The notes under the pieces were generated by a model. That model was given only the letters and a program-made list of their open reading frames with translations. It did no database searches and was not told where the DNA came from. A DNA stretch of 64,000 bases, from assembly GCA_963965975.1 (NCBI GenBank), contig OZ014413.1, forward strand, positions 5,714,001-5,778,000. The letters are read 5' to 3'. Shown one piece after another: positions 47,203 to 59,309 of the stretch. Made by a program: the position numbers and the translations under genes. The DNA is from Xestospongia bergquistia (lineage: Eukaryota > Porifera > Demospongiae > Haplosclerida > Petrosiidae). Positions within the stretch are counted from its first letter, which is position 1. Each line of letters starts with the position of its first letter.

Positions 47203-50200
47203 CTAATAATGATAACGGAGCCAATTACCATTAATCCACAAATCATTCAAAGTATTATTTTTAACACAAACATTTTGTAATTGCTTTTCACCAAATTTAG
47301 TAATATTAGGACAGTTAGTGAGATATAGCTCTTCTAATGTTTTATTATTAGTGATAAGGTGACAAAAGTGAGGTATGTCCTTATCACTAATGTTGTTGTC
47401 ATTTGTCAACCATAATTTCTTGATTATTTTATTATATGTTACAGATATAGTTAGTAACTGGTAAGTATCTGGTAAGAGAGGAGATGACCAAAGACGAAGT
47501 TCTTCCATTGTTTTGTTATAAGTTACTACTTGTGTTAGTTGACCGACACAGTTACTATCAAAATGAGTATTCTCTATAGAAAGACTTCTCACTTGACATT
47601 CGTTAATATCATTTAATAGTGTTAGTAAACTTTGAGAAGATAATGACTTGAGTTCAATTTCCCATGTTGTGTCCTGTCTTCGCTTTAATTGATGTATCAC
47701 TTCTTTACATTCTGCCACAGTAGATGAAGTAAGTATAACACTATCACTCTCCCACTCAACACTTCCACTGTCTCCTATATATAACAAATCATACTTACTA
47801 TATAATACACACAACAATAGCTATACACACATTCCATAACTACCAATGCCTAACAAAGAAGATTACTGATGTTAGATTAGTATAGCAAAGACGTATAGAG
47901 ATGAATGGATTCTATACAAACAGGCTTAAATTTACTAAGTGCTATACTAATAATGTATTAGAAAATTTCAGACAGGATAAATACTTCAATATCTATCACT
48001 GAGATGGGCACATAGGCTACTAAACAATCAGATTTCTGTTAGTGGTGATGACTCAGTCGTATCACTAGTCCACATGTAAGCAGCAACACTCAAGCACGAG
48101 TCATCATGATGTCTCATAATGAGGTTTTTCATTGTTGTTTGTCTTTTATGTGTTTTCTCATTTCTTTTTAAATATCATGATGTAACAAAACATCAATATA
48201 GTGTTGTGATATAAAAATTAAATATCACTACAGACAAAGTGGGTGGAGCTACTTTCATAATCTGTGACTGGAATTGACATAATATTTTTCTTTAAGAAGT
48301 TTGGGTAATCCACGTTTGATATGTATAATTCAAAGGTAACGTGGTAAGTAAATGGTTCGACAGTTGTAGTGTTTAAGAATTAGGCTAAAGTACTATTAAC
48401 AAATATCATTATGGTCTTAATAATTATTGTTAAAGTACTGACTAGCTAAATATATAGCCACTAATTTGACTATTTTTTCAGTAATACTAAACATGATTTT
48501 ATTCATGGTTGATGTAATGCAGACACTGTAACATCAGTACATAATACAAATTTGGTTATTCATAGTCATTCCTACTATACATAATTATTTTATGATAAAT
48601 AGCTGACGCAAACATCATGAATGTCTCATTTGATTAACGCTGACAGCAATCTGTTCCCTTAGTCACATACAAAGGAAGGACTTACTCATTAAGACATTAA
48701 GTAACTAAACACATGAAATAATTATCACAGCCCACAGCTAAGGTAGTCTGGTGTTTTGGCTTGATTTTTTGGGACAGTAAGTCTTAAAAGTTGCAATTAT
48801 AATGTTTGTCAAACCAGATCATGTTCCTTACAAATGGTAACTCTAGCTTTAGATGTCATGTGATAATATAGCAATATTCATTTATCAAGATATGCATATG
48901 AGTACCAATTTTTCTGGACACAACCATACCAGTGCTCATATTATTTCCTGTTCCAAGAAAATCAAGCAAAGGTGCTATACTACTTTTCACGATTGGACAT
49001 GGTAGACTGAGAATAAAGCAAAAGGCTGCAAGCATTTTTAAGCTAAATATTTTATAGTGGACAAAATAATGGAGTTCACTAAAATAATAAGATGTATACT
49101 ACCTTTTGGATGTTGTAGAAGACTGGATGACTTCTCCTTATCCTCAAATTCTATTGGAATGTCATCACTCATTGACTGTGACTCTAACAAATAAAGATGA
49201 TCTCCTAAGTATAGATATTACTACTACTCTATACTGGTAATATTACAAAGTATTCTTATATTTAGGTTTTATTTTAAAATTTTTTTCTATAAATTGATTG
49301 ATGTGTTTTTTGCTTTGGGTCCTTTGATGCAGAATACTTTCAAAATAAATACATCTACTTACTTCGTCTTGTTAATAGAGATTGTAGAAAAGCTAATGGC
49401 TTCTCTTTAACCTCTGGTTCTGGTTCTATTGGTATGTCATCTTTTGTTGCTTTTAACATGCCTTTCATCTCTAACTCTACTAAAAAAATATTAAATGTTT
49501 CCATTATATCACTACTCTAGATATTTTAACAATATAATATGAAATGCAATGGATGGCAAATTTGCATTAAATAGTGTGAAAGGAAAGCTCTTTACATAAA
49601 CATCATTGAAAGAGTGGATTATTAAAAATCATCATTTTAAAAGTAATTTTCCAACAAAATTATTAATAGGTTAAAAATGTAGTGAAGGTAAATTAAAGTT
49701 ATTTTACTAGTAGAATGTACAGGCTATACATGATGTAGTGCATGCATAATCACACAAATTTATCAGGTACCTTTTGTGGTTTTCTCTGTAACAGTTATAT
49801 CTTTTCCCCTCTCTTTTGATTTTGAGGTAAGAGATATAATCATTTCCTGTAAAGACTTTACTTCTTCTTCGTACTGTACCACTTTTGAACTTAATGCCTT
49901 CTCTGAAGCTAAGAGAGTTATATTCAATTCAAAATATTGCCATATAGTAATGATGAATGTACAATATATTATAATATGTTTATACATAGTGACAAGAGAG
50001 ATAGCATGTGGTATAATTTAATCTTATATACCTTCCTTTTCTTGAAGAATGGTTCTTAATTTTTTTATTTCTACTTGCTGTTGTTCAGATGTCTTCTTCA
50101 ATAAATGTAAACCAACTAAAAGAAATTGTAATTTATGATATGTTACTTAAAAAGTTATATATTCTTGAGCAGTTTCTATAATATATATTGTATCTCAATA

Positions 50201-53200
50201 TTATTCAATACACTACACTAAATCTATAAAACATGTTTTAATAGACACTATTTCATATCAATGTTTAGCCTGGTTTGGCAATGTCCTGCTTGAAAATTAG
50301 TGCTTGAATTAATTAATAATGATTTATTAACTTCATATAGAGTAATAAATGTAACATAATATGTGGGTGCGTGATGGTAAAAACTTTGCAAAATGTTTTT
50401 GTAAAACCACTACTGTTTAACCCTGCATAGCCTAAATGACTCACTATATAATATTTTATATTAAGTTGTGACAATTCATGACTCTTTACTTTCTTTTCTT
50501 TAAAAGCTAATATTAATGTATCAATCTCCTCTTTTTCTTATTAAATTCTAACATTTGTGTCTCTTACTTAAACCCCACTTTATCTGCTAATATAACAAAA
50601 CATAATAGTATAACAATTACAGTATCACATACAAAATACTGAACTATTAATACCTTTATTGCCTGCCATGCAAAGAATCCTATAGTTGTTTATAGCTATG
50701 CAGTAATATATGTATTTCTATCAGCTTGTATTTGTTACATCTAATTTATATCAAACAAACTAATAACATACTCAAATCACAGATATACATTCAGTGATAA
50801 AGCTTGTCTACAACGGAAGCATTATATTAATGGTCATGGGAATTGTCAGAATAGGAAGGGTCTAACTAGCTTGTGTCTTTGCTGCTATCCTTTGGATATT
50901 AATGCAAGCTTTTAAAAATTCAATGTATTACTATGCTATTTCTAAAGGGTGATTTTAATAACTATAGTATTGTAACCTTCCTGGTGTTTAAGTTTAGCTC
51001 TCAAATCTTCAATTTCTAGAGTCTTCCTCCTGCCAATTGCATATTGTGTCTCCAATTGCTTCTCAAATGTCTTGCTGTTCTCTTTTATCTCCATTGCCAA
51101 AGATTTTATCTCCTATATCATAAATACAGTGATACTGTTGTAGTATGAGTTATATATACCTGATCTCTACTGTTGATATCCCAAATAATACAAGGACCAA
51201 TAATAAGTCGGATTAATCCTCTCTTTTTCACAAGCTCAATTGTCTCCTGAGCAATGGCAACAAGTCGTCCAAATAGATGACGAGGAAAGTTACAGGTTAC
51301 AGTGATGGAGTTGTCTTTTTTGATGACATCTATTCTAACAGACTTTTCTAATTGTTGAAATGATACTGCCAAAATATTTCTAACATCATTCAAAGTGGTG
51401 TCATCTGGATTCCAGTCCAGAACAAACTTAGCTGTTTCACACTTAAGAGGAGAGACATTTTGTGTAATCTGGAACCGCTCGCCAAGACATAATTTAATAG
51501 CTACTTTCTGAGAGAATTTGTCAACAATATCCTGGTATGATTTAACATATGTCTTAGCATCTTCAATGTTAAACTGCTCCACAACAACTTCTAAATAACT
51601 GATATTAATTAATGTACATTTGTCACACACAATATCTAGTATATCATTAATTGTTTTGGCATTAGATATCTCTGGCTTCAGATTGGGAAAACCATAAAGC
51701 AACCTTTTAATTTCTTCTGCAGGAGCTTGGCTTTTAGTAATACAAGAACAGATATTGAAAACAGCTTTTGCAAACTCTCCTCTGATTGATGTAAATGTTG
51801 GTGCCATATCCAAAGGTATCAACACTTCTGTTTTAACTAAATTTGGTAAAAAATTTCAAATATTATGTATGTGAATTATAAATTTGTATTGAGTGGCTGG
51901 ATGGACTATGAATATTGTTGACTATAGTAACATTCACATGCAACTACTATATACTATACTACTCACTTAATACAACACATGATAACATGATAACAGATCT
52001 ATAGGATTGTTAGAAAAATGAGCTATCTTAGAAGTGAGTGTCAAATAATATAATACTCCTATATCTGTTATAACTATTATGTTACAATGACAGTACCATC
52101 ATCTATTGAAGGGTCTTGATCTTTCTTCTTTCTTTCAAGCTCTTTATCTATGGACACCAATTTAAACATACATTAATACAATTTAATTACTCACTGTAAT
52201 CATTTAAAATTGCTTTAGCTATTACCACATTTTCAGTGAACTTTAATAGCACACTAACAAATACTTCCAAGTTATTAGAGTTACTACGAACAGCACAACG
52301 TACAGCTCTCAACAAGACTATCCTTCTCTCTGACTCACATTTCTTTGTAGACTCAGTACTAGAAAGTGTTTCTTCTGATATTATCATTGGGTCTTGCTCA
52401 CAAAGTAGCCATCCAACACTAATAGGATCATATAGAGACTTGGACAACGTAGCATAGTGACAACGAAGAATCTCACTAGCAGATTGTTGATAATTACATG
52501 TATTTTGAGGAATTGTTAGAATATCCTCATCCTTTGGAAACTTTTGAGCTACACAATTGAGGAGAGAAAATATCTTGATCAATATATAACAGAAACTTAC
52601 TATATTCATTGAGTAGTTTATCTGCTATTTGTTTTGTCTCTTCAAATTCAGACAACACTTCAGCTAACACTTTGATATACTTGTGATCTGAAGACACTGC
52701 AGTATGTATAGCAGACATGAGAGTTATTCTTTTATTATCAACAAGGTCATCTAGAGTCTCCACGTCATCTAGGACCATTTCACTGATACATCTTTTACTA
52801 TACAACAGCTGTGACATTTCGACAGGATAGATCAGAACTTGCTTCACTAATAAAAGAGATTGCAATGCTATATCACCAATCAGGCTACATGTCTTATATC
52901 ATACCTGTCTGTGTAATATTTTCAGCAACAAAATTTTCTTCCATTTTCTTCAAAGTAGTAGCTAGTACATCCCATGATGGTCTTCCTATCTCACCCACCT
53001 TATCAACTCTTCTTAGCCAGCAAGTTAAACACTCTTGAAGACATCGAACAACATCATAGCGGTGATCCAGTTCGATTTTAGCTAGTGTAGGTTGTAATAT
53101 ACCCAATAGAAGACCTAACTCAAACCATCTTCGATATGGAAACATATACTTGTTCAGGACTTCTAATACATCACTCAAGTGAGTGATATCTAAGAAAAAA

Positions 53201-53339
53201 GTGAAAACTATTTAGTTATAACTTAGACACTCAATATTCATACTTAATACTAAAGAAAATAGTTATCTAGCTACTTACCTAGTTGAGATTGACTTAGAAA
53301 GGATATCAATAGTTTTGCATCAACTTGTTTCTTTGCCAT
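47203..53339 (-). CDS. DEATH - helical modules - coiled-coil - LRR protein (12 exons, intact)
   Basis: Exons (plus coordinates): 53279-53339, 52905-53189, 52601-52846, 52195-52548, 52097-52147, 51160-51836, 50977-51112, 50032-50115, 49771-49908, 49363-49479, 49103-49183, 47203-47774. All have GT/AG borders and compatible phases and sum to 2802 bases, 933 codons plus stop. ATG is at 53339 (MAKKQVDAKLLISFLSQSQL). Residues about 22-110 form a DEATH domain (WFELGLLLGILQPTLAKIE, CLTCWLRR, PSWDVLATTL). Residues 116-197 and 198-315 are two helical, CARD/DED-sized modules similar to each other at their ends (LLNEY, ILNDY). Residues about 333-558 hold an unrecognised globular domain with VLDWNPDDTTLNDVRNIL and SITVTCNFPRHLFGRLV. 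Residues 560-677 are coiled coil. Residues 744-933 are LRRs (NKTLEELYLTNCPNITKFG). It probably acts in cytosolic death/immune signalling; there is no NACHT or other NTPase. The layout resembles NLRs without their ATPase, which is inference. Confidence 0.8.
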
Positions 53340-53344
53340 AACTC

Positions 53345-54030
53345 TATTGCTGTGCTCGACTACCCTATTGAAGTTAGTAGCACATTCCTCAAGTACTAGA
53401 TAACCACGCCTTATTAAATATTTGTGGTTTCAAGTATTTTCATTGGGTGGAGCTGCAGTTGCTATATACTGAAACTTCAACAACATTTTGTGTTAGACAG
53501 AATATTCCATTGGTTTAGTTAATATATTATAAATGGTAGCCAATTAATTCCTTTCAAAAATTTTTGTAATAAATTTTAATATATCTCTTTTCATATTTTC
53601 TTTAAAAAAATTAGTTAACATAAAATTGCTAGCATAAGTAATAATCAAGAGTCTAGCAATGCAGTCAATGGCCTCCAGGAAAGCTTGCCCTTAATTCCTT
53701 ATACTAGATTGTTTTGCATACAAGTCTAAAAAACTTAGGTTATTACAACATTTACATAAATTCTATTACTGACTTGAAAATTATAATTATTACAATTTAA
53801 CCTCACAATGACAAGCTTCACAATCATAAAATACAAACATAAAATCATAATGGCATGTCATATAACAAGGTAACAACATCACTTAATATATGTCATTACA
53901 ACAAACCGACAATAATTATGTAGATGGTATATAGTTCACATATGTATATGTTATAGGAGTCTAACAATATGTACATGGTATAAGGATCCATTATAGATAT
54001 GTAGTATATGCCATAGGACTGACAATATGT
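53345..54030. other. Upstream interval of the DEATH/LRR gene
   Basis: No gene supported. A lightly repeated motif with variants of ATGTACATGGTATA-AGGA and TATGTCATAGGACT occurs four times between 53920 and 54030, and once more at 54665-54680 beyond the TIR element, which is consistent with that element having inserted in a short tandem repeat. Confidence 0.45.
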
Positions 54031-54036
54031 TCATGG

Positions 54037-54650
54037 TACTATAGTTCCCCAAGTAAGCACCTACCTCTATGTAAGTGCCCATCCCCATATTTTGTCTTTG
54101 AAGGAAAATATTAATTCCTCATGCAAGCGCCCACCATCCCACCTTCTAGATTTGTGGTTTTTATCACATGTTGACCAAAGAGAAATAAGTTAGGCTAGCA
54201 ATTTTCTAAGTTTAGACATTATAGTTTGTTGTTTTCTGTTCTGTTTGGAATTGAAAAAGTCAGCACACAAGGTACTTCTAAACCACCTTGTTCTATGGAT
54301 GATCTTTCCCTTTGTCATTTACTATACAGCGTATCGTTCCCCCTTTGTGAAGAAAGAACCAACATATCTTTGAGATTTTGAAGATGAAATTGTCAGAGAG
54401 GAAGAATACGAGGAGGATGACAATGAAGAGGAATTTCAACCATTTGATGATATTGACATTTGATTTTAAACTTAGAACACAACAATTAATAATTGATTAT
54501 TAAAAATATTCATGATAATTAACAATACTTAATTATTCATAAGTGGGCGCATACTAGATGACGTTTTTGAAGAACTCGTATAAGCTCCCATCCATTTAAA
54601 GTTCTAAATGAACTTTAATCGCCCATGGGCGCTTAATCGGGGAACTACGA
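54037..54650. mobile_element. Non-autonomous DNA transposon with TIRs
   Basis: The left end TAGTTCCCCAAGTAAGCACC and the right end, reverse complement TAGTTCCCCGATTAAGCGCC, form terminal inverted repeats of at least 20 bases with three mismatches. Similar AAGCGCCCA-type subterminal motifs recur inside both ends. An acidic piece (DEIVREEEYEEDDNEEEFQP, near 54388-54447) looks like the C-terminal tail of a pogo/Tigger-type transposase. It is thus a deletion derivative, about 610 bases, without transposase core. Confidence 0.7.
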
Positions 54651-54682
54651 TATATACAGGGTTCACAATATGTCATAGGACT

Positions 54683-54692
54683 ATATATATAT

Positions 54693-54751
<59 letters not shown>

Positions 54752-54754
54752 TTA

Positions 54755-54816
<62 letters not shown>

Positions 54817-54822
54817 TATTAA
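54683..54822. repeat. Long TA-rich microsatellite
   Basis: About 140 bases of TA repeats with a few interruptions (AATTATTATATATGTA near 54747, ATGTATA near 54796). Confidence 0.95.
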
Positions 54823-54827
54823 ATACA

Positions 54828-54992
54828 TGGTCCAAACAGTTTCGTAGAAAATCTACTGATATATCCTCTGGCAGTTAGATATCTTTTTCATTGTATTTGC
54901 AGTTCCTTTCTATCAATTTGTAATAGTTCCTTTCTTTTCTCACTGCATTCATAGTATGTTGAAAAGTATATATGGATTGGACTGTTAAAAGG
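54828..54992 (+). pseudogene. Short POT gene fragment
   Basis: Matches the middle of the POT gene at 55305 from GGTCCAAACAGTTTCATAGA to TATGGATTGGACTAG, with an in-frame stop and small indels. It lies just upstream of that gene's own 5' flank, so it is a separate duplication. Confidence 0.75.
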
Positions 54993-55304
54993 TTTTGATC
55001 AGGTTTGAGTGAAAAGGGAAACAAGTTGGGGAAAAAAGTTAAAGGGAGATATAAATGGAGTATCATTTGGTAGTTTATCTAACTTGCAATTATCTAGTTA
55101 TAAACACTTTCAATGTTATTGTTAGTCTTGACAATTGTAAAAACAGCAAGTGCATAGTTTTTTAAACGTTTAAGTCAGTTTATCAGTTATTTGAAAACAG
55201 TGCATGCGGTGTACTTCAGGGATTTTCAATTATTCTTTGTATAAATAATTTTTTAGTAGTACTATACATGTTGACTCAGCTTTTAAACTACAAGATAAAG
55301 ATAA

Positions 55305-56915
55305 ATGAAGTACAGAAACGTGTGCGTTCGTTCTAAAGGAGCTCTTGTGGTTGTGGCAACAAGCATGTTGCTAATATCTACTACAATAATAACAGGAGGT
55401 CTTTCCACAAATTTCATTGATAGCTATTCGTATGTCATTTTTGCTGCTATTGGATTTCACTATCTCTCTTATCCTCTACTTGGTCTGTTAGGTGAGAAAT
55501 GGATGAGATATAAAGTCATACTGGTTGGAATAATATTGATGCTTGGTGGATTCTTTATTGTCGTGGTTACATTAGTGACTTTATACTTTGTTCATCTAAA
55601 TGACATTGCTGTAGTTAGTATATGTTTATTTGCCACATTTCCATATTTTTTGGGATATGGTATATTTGAAGCTAATGTGATCCAATTTGGTACTGATCAA
55701 CTTCAGTCTGCAACATCTCAAGAGTTAAGTAGTTTTGTTTATTGGTTTTTATACATGAATTATTCTCTACTAGCGTTTGTCTTATTATTGGCATCTAGTA
55801 TAACATCTATTGTTTATAAAAATACCATTTATTCTACTTTCACTTGTGTTTTTGGTTATGGTGTACTTATTGTCATCATTGCAGTTTTGTCTTTTTGCTG
55901 TTTTAAACATCATTTGGTTATTGAGCCAGCTCAACATAACAATCCTATTAAACTAATATGGAGAGTAATGAGGTATGCTTTAACTCACAAACAACCAGTG
56001 AGACGTAGTGCCTTTACATATGGAGAGCTCCCACCTTCCAGACTTGATCTATGTAAAGAGAGATATGGAGGACCATTTACTACTGTACAAGTAGAGGATG
56101 TCAAAAGCTTTTTATACATACTTAGTATTGTTTTAGGGACACTTGGATATGGATTTCTTGACACTAAGGACAAAATTTCTGATCAATACTTAATTTTTAT
56201 TCAAATGCAAGGTCCAAACAGTTTCATAGAAAATCTTCTACTGATATATCCTCTGGCAGTTGGATATCTTTTCATTGTATTTGCAGTTCCTTTCTATCAA
56301 TTTATAATAGTTCCCTTCTTTTCTCACTACATTCCTAGTATGTTGAAACGTATATGGATTGGACTAGTGGCAATGCTAGTAGACTCAATCATGACAAGTG
56401 TCATTAGCTATTTCATGACTAAAGATATCAGAAATGCTTTAACTAATGATGATATATGTTTGACCTTCACTAACAACATAACATTTCAAAACGAACTACA
56501 ATCAGATATACTCACATTACCTTTCTATATCATGGCTCTTCCTCAGTTTTTGTCTGGTATTAGTATTTTCTTTGTTCAGTTTACAAGTATTGAGTTTATT
56601 CTAGCTCAAGGTCCTCGTATTATGCAAGGATTGTTAATTGGAATATGGTTCACACACTTTAGCATTTACTTTTTTACATTAACCTTATCTAGTTCTTGGT
56701 TAGGTTGCCACTGGGAGTATTATACTGTCAAATCAAGTGTTGTTTTAATCTCAGTCATTGTTTATACTATTGCTGCATATAAATACAAGTATAGACAACG
56801 TAACGAACTATCTGATGTCAATGAAAGAGTTATCATTACAGAATATACTGAAAGACAAATATTGCAGAAATATGGTACATGTCATTCAATTCCATATAAG
56901 ATGAATGATAAATAA
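55305..56915 (+). CDS. POT/PTR-family transporter (SLC15-like), copy 2
   Basis: 536 codons, intronless, intact. It is collinear with the gene at 1739 over its whole length, with mostly conservative changes, and carries nine more residues at the C-terminus (ending SIPYKMNDK). The POT features are the same: VIQFGTDQLQ, YGGPFTTVQVEDVKSFLYIL, and QFLSGISIFFVQFTSIEFIL followed by AQGPRIMQGLLIG, closer to the family's QAPxxM than copy 1 (AQGLRTMQ). As in copy 1 I see no ExxER motif in the first helix. Both genes being open while their flanks have diverged indicates both are under selection. A possible polyadenylation signal lies near 57195. The substrate is unknown; small peptides or amino acids are the family's usual cargo. 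Confidence 0.85.
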   Translation: MKYRNVCVRSKGALVVVATSMLLISTTIITGGLSTNFIDSYSYVIFAAIGFHYLSYPLLGLLGEKWMRYKVILVGIILMLGGFFIVVVTLVTLYFVHLNDIAVVSICLFATFPYFLGYGIFEANVIQFGTDQLQSATSQELSSFVYWFLYMNYSLLAFVLLLASSITSIVYKNTIYSTFTCVFGYGVLIVIIAVLSFCCFKHHLVIEPAQHNNPIKLIWRVMRYALTHKQPVRRSAFTYGELPPSRLDLCKERYGGPFTTVQVEDVKSFLYILSIVLGTLGYGFLDTKDKISDQYLIFIQMQGPNSFIENLLLIYPLAVGYLFIVFAVPFYQFIIVPFFSHYIPSMLKRIWIGLVAMLVDSIMTSVISYFMTKDIRNALTNDDICLTFTNNITFQNELQSDILTLPFYIMALPQFLSGISIFFVQFTSIEFILAQGPRIMQGLLIGIWFTHFSIYFFTLTLSSSWLGCHWEYYTVKSSVVLISVIVYTIAAYKYKYRQRNELSDVNERVIITEYTERQILQKYGTCHSIPYKMNDK

Positions 56916-57414
56916 CATGTCCATAACTGATTTGCATAATTATAACAACTAAAATAATACAATATCTATTACAATGCTGTACACAATTGGTTTCAATTTT
57001 TCAATAACTTCATAGTGTTTAGATTTGTTAGTTTAGCTAATACAAATTAATATTTCTAATTTCATGAGTTACTTTTTAATGTTATCTTTTTATGTCATTT
57101 TAGTACTGAGACTAAAAAAATAGCAGAAGTTAAACAAGAGTGTACCTATTATTAAAAATAACCACTATTAAAAGCTATATATATAGCAAATGAAAATAAA
57201 ATGCAATTTTAAATTAAAGCTTATTACTATGAAATTAAATATACAAGTTAATCATGAGTGCAATGTTCTGACACTTCAACACATAACAAATAGCAGATAA
57301 TCATCTGTTCCTATCATCATATTTCTATCAAATCAGATTTAAATTTAGTTTGATATTACCATTCTATATCCAAGCTATTTTCAATGTTTTACTGATATTA
57401 CCGTTTTTAGGTTT

Positions 57415-57690
57415 CAGTTCATAATTTTTGAGTTTATTCTATCTCTAAATTCTTGTTTTATACAATGATTGTTAAATGGAATGTGACATATGCACTTTAG
57501 ATTGTAAAGTTATCCTATTTAAGTTTTTGTCTTGTTGTTACTGGAAGCATGATACCATGAAGACAGGAGTTGTAATCATCTCAATTGTTTACACTATTGT
57601 TGTGTATTGATACATACATGATGTCTACACAATATATCTGATGTCAAAGAGACAGTTATAACAATTACACAATATACTCAGAGACAAGAG
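57415..57690 (+). pseudogene. Decayed POT C-terminal fragment, copy 2
   Basis: Counterpart of 3900-4150: TTTGAGTTTATTCTATCTCT and the following text still align to the C-terminal block of POT genes, with stops. Confidence 0.6.
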
Positions 57691-58324
57691 TACAGAATGG
57701 AGGCTGCATGAACTTGGTTATGATTGTTACTCTTTTATTTTAACTTATTCTTTTAAAGCAATAACAACTTTATTTTTCATGTTTTTATTATAGGCTTTGT
57801 CTGCCTGTTGTTATACACAACTACCCATCAAATGATATATTGTTATCATAATGACTTTATTCAAAGATATTATTCAAGAAAAGCTTTCAGTTGTTTACAC
57901 AAGTCTAGGTCTTAGTTGTCAACAAGAAGAGAGTATATATTGTAGGATTACTGACACAAGTGCATAATAATTATACCTTCATCAAATACATCTTTGACTG
58001 AACAAGTTTGTTATTATAGGTAACTGCTCTTTGAGTGAAATACTTTGTGTTCAAGAACTTTCACCTTATCCATCAGAACGTTTTGCTTCCAACATAATTC
58101 AACACACATATTACTATCTAGTATAGTACTCATGTTTTACCTTATCTCTGTTATTTTCATGCCAGAGTGTGGAAGAAATAGTCAACTTAGTTACTCTCAT
58201 TTGTATTTGATGAATCACATGTGAATTTTATGAAGGCAATGCTATGACAAGAGATTAAATAAGAGGTGTTGCACTACCAATTATTTTAAAAAAATATATC
58301 TGTATATAACTGTTTTTATCACTG

Positions 58325-59305
58325 TGACACTGATAATGTTGACTGTGAACAAATCAGTAATAATACAGTACCAGTCTTCAATTGTCTTCCAAGCCAGGCT
58401 TCAGATTATTAGTTAATGATACTTATGTTTAGATAATATAGTACAAATGTACTTGATATCTATGTTAATGCCATCCATAAACATTGATGAGTGTAGTGAA
58501 GGCATTTCTGGCTGTTCTCTACAGTACAGTAATACCATCAGAATAGGTATCAATTTGGCATTGATAACTAAACTTGACTTGGTAACACCATCAATTCATT
58601 ATAATGGTTGACAATGCTTGTCAAGAACAGATATCAATGAATGTGCAAGTCAAAATAGATGATGCGAACATAATTGTCAAAATGCTATTGGTTGCTATTT
58701 TAGTTCTATATACTTAATGAACATTAATGGTTGCAACAGTACAAGTTTATGAAACTATAGCTAGTGAATATTAATCTGAAAAAGATCATGCTCATTAAAG
58801 ATATCAATGAATGTGCTTCATATAATGGAGATGTAGTCAGACTACATGTTTGAACATGACTGACAAATACTAAGCCACTGTTTTCATTTATGATATAGAT
58901 ATCAATGAATGTATTACATTTAGTTGAGGTTGTACTTAGACCTGTCAACTCCTGGCACTTACACATATTACAGATACAATATGGAGATAGATGGTCAAGT
59001 CTCAATTTAACACTTCATTCCTAACAGTGTGTAGTTGTTTTGTTTAGTAATCAGTTTCTTTGTACAAATTCTTTTATGATTTGTACACCTAAGATATTAA
59101 TAAGTGTAATAGAAACTATGGTGGTTGTCCTCATCATTATATAAACAAGCTAGAAAACTAACATATCTTTGTGATAACGGGATCTAGTCAGAAAACAATA
59201 GAAGTAATTGCTTAAGTAATTAATTTTTACCAAGACACTAAATTATCAAACCTTTAAATATATCAGAGTGTACTCATAATAATGGAGGTTGTGAACATAA
59301 TTGGT
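58325..59305 (+). pseudogene. Inverted wreck of EGF exons
   Basis: The plus strand carries decayed cbEGF exons: near 58330 CEQISNNTV with FNC, near 58490 IDECSEGISGCS, near 58630 DINECASQN, near 58800 DINECASYNG, near 58900 DINECITF, near 59090 DINKCNRNYGGC and near 59265 ISECTHNNGGCEHN. The first three and the fifth follow, in order, exons of the minus-strand EGF array (8870-8995, 8700-8822, 8530-8655, 8360-8480). The block is therefore an inverted copy of part of that gene. No exon is intact. Confidence 0.7.
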
Positions 59306-59309
59306 AACC

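Larger units (their letters stand above)
55045..58175. repeat. Segmental duplication, copy 2 (POT gene and flanks)
   Basis: Counterpart of 1555-4620 in the same orientation; see that entry. The 5' flank contains an extra stretch of about 90 bases (55165-55260) absent from copy 1. Confidence 0.8.

Noticed and set aside
49990-50980. Additional coiled-coil exon near 50480-50560 of the DEATH-LRR gene
   Set aside because: Lys/Glu-rich text exists but with stops and without usable splice borders; the flanking exons already join in phase without it.
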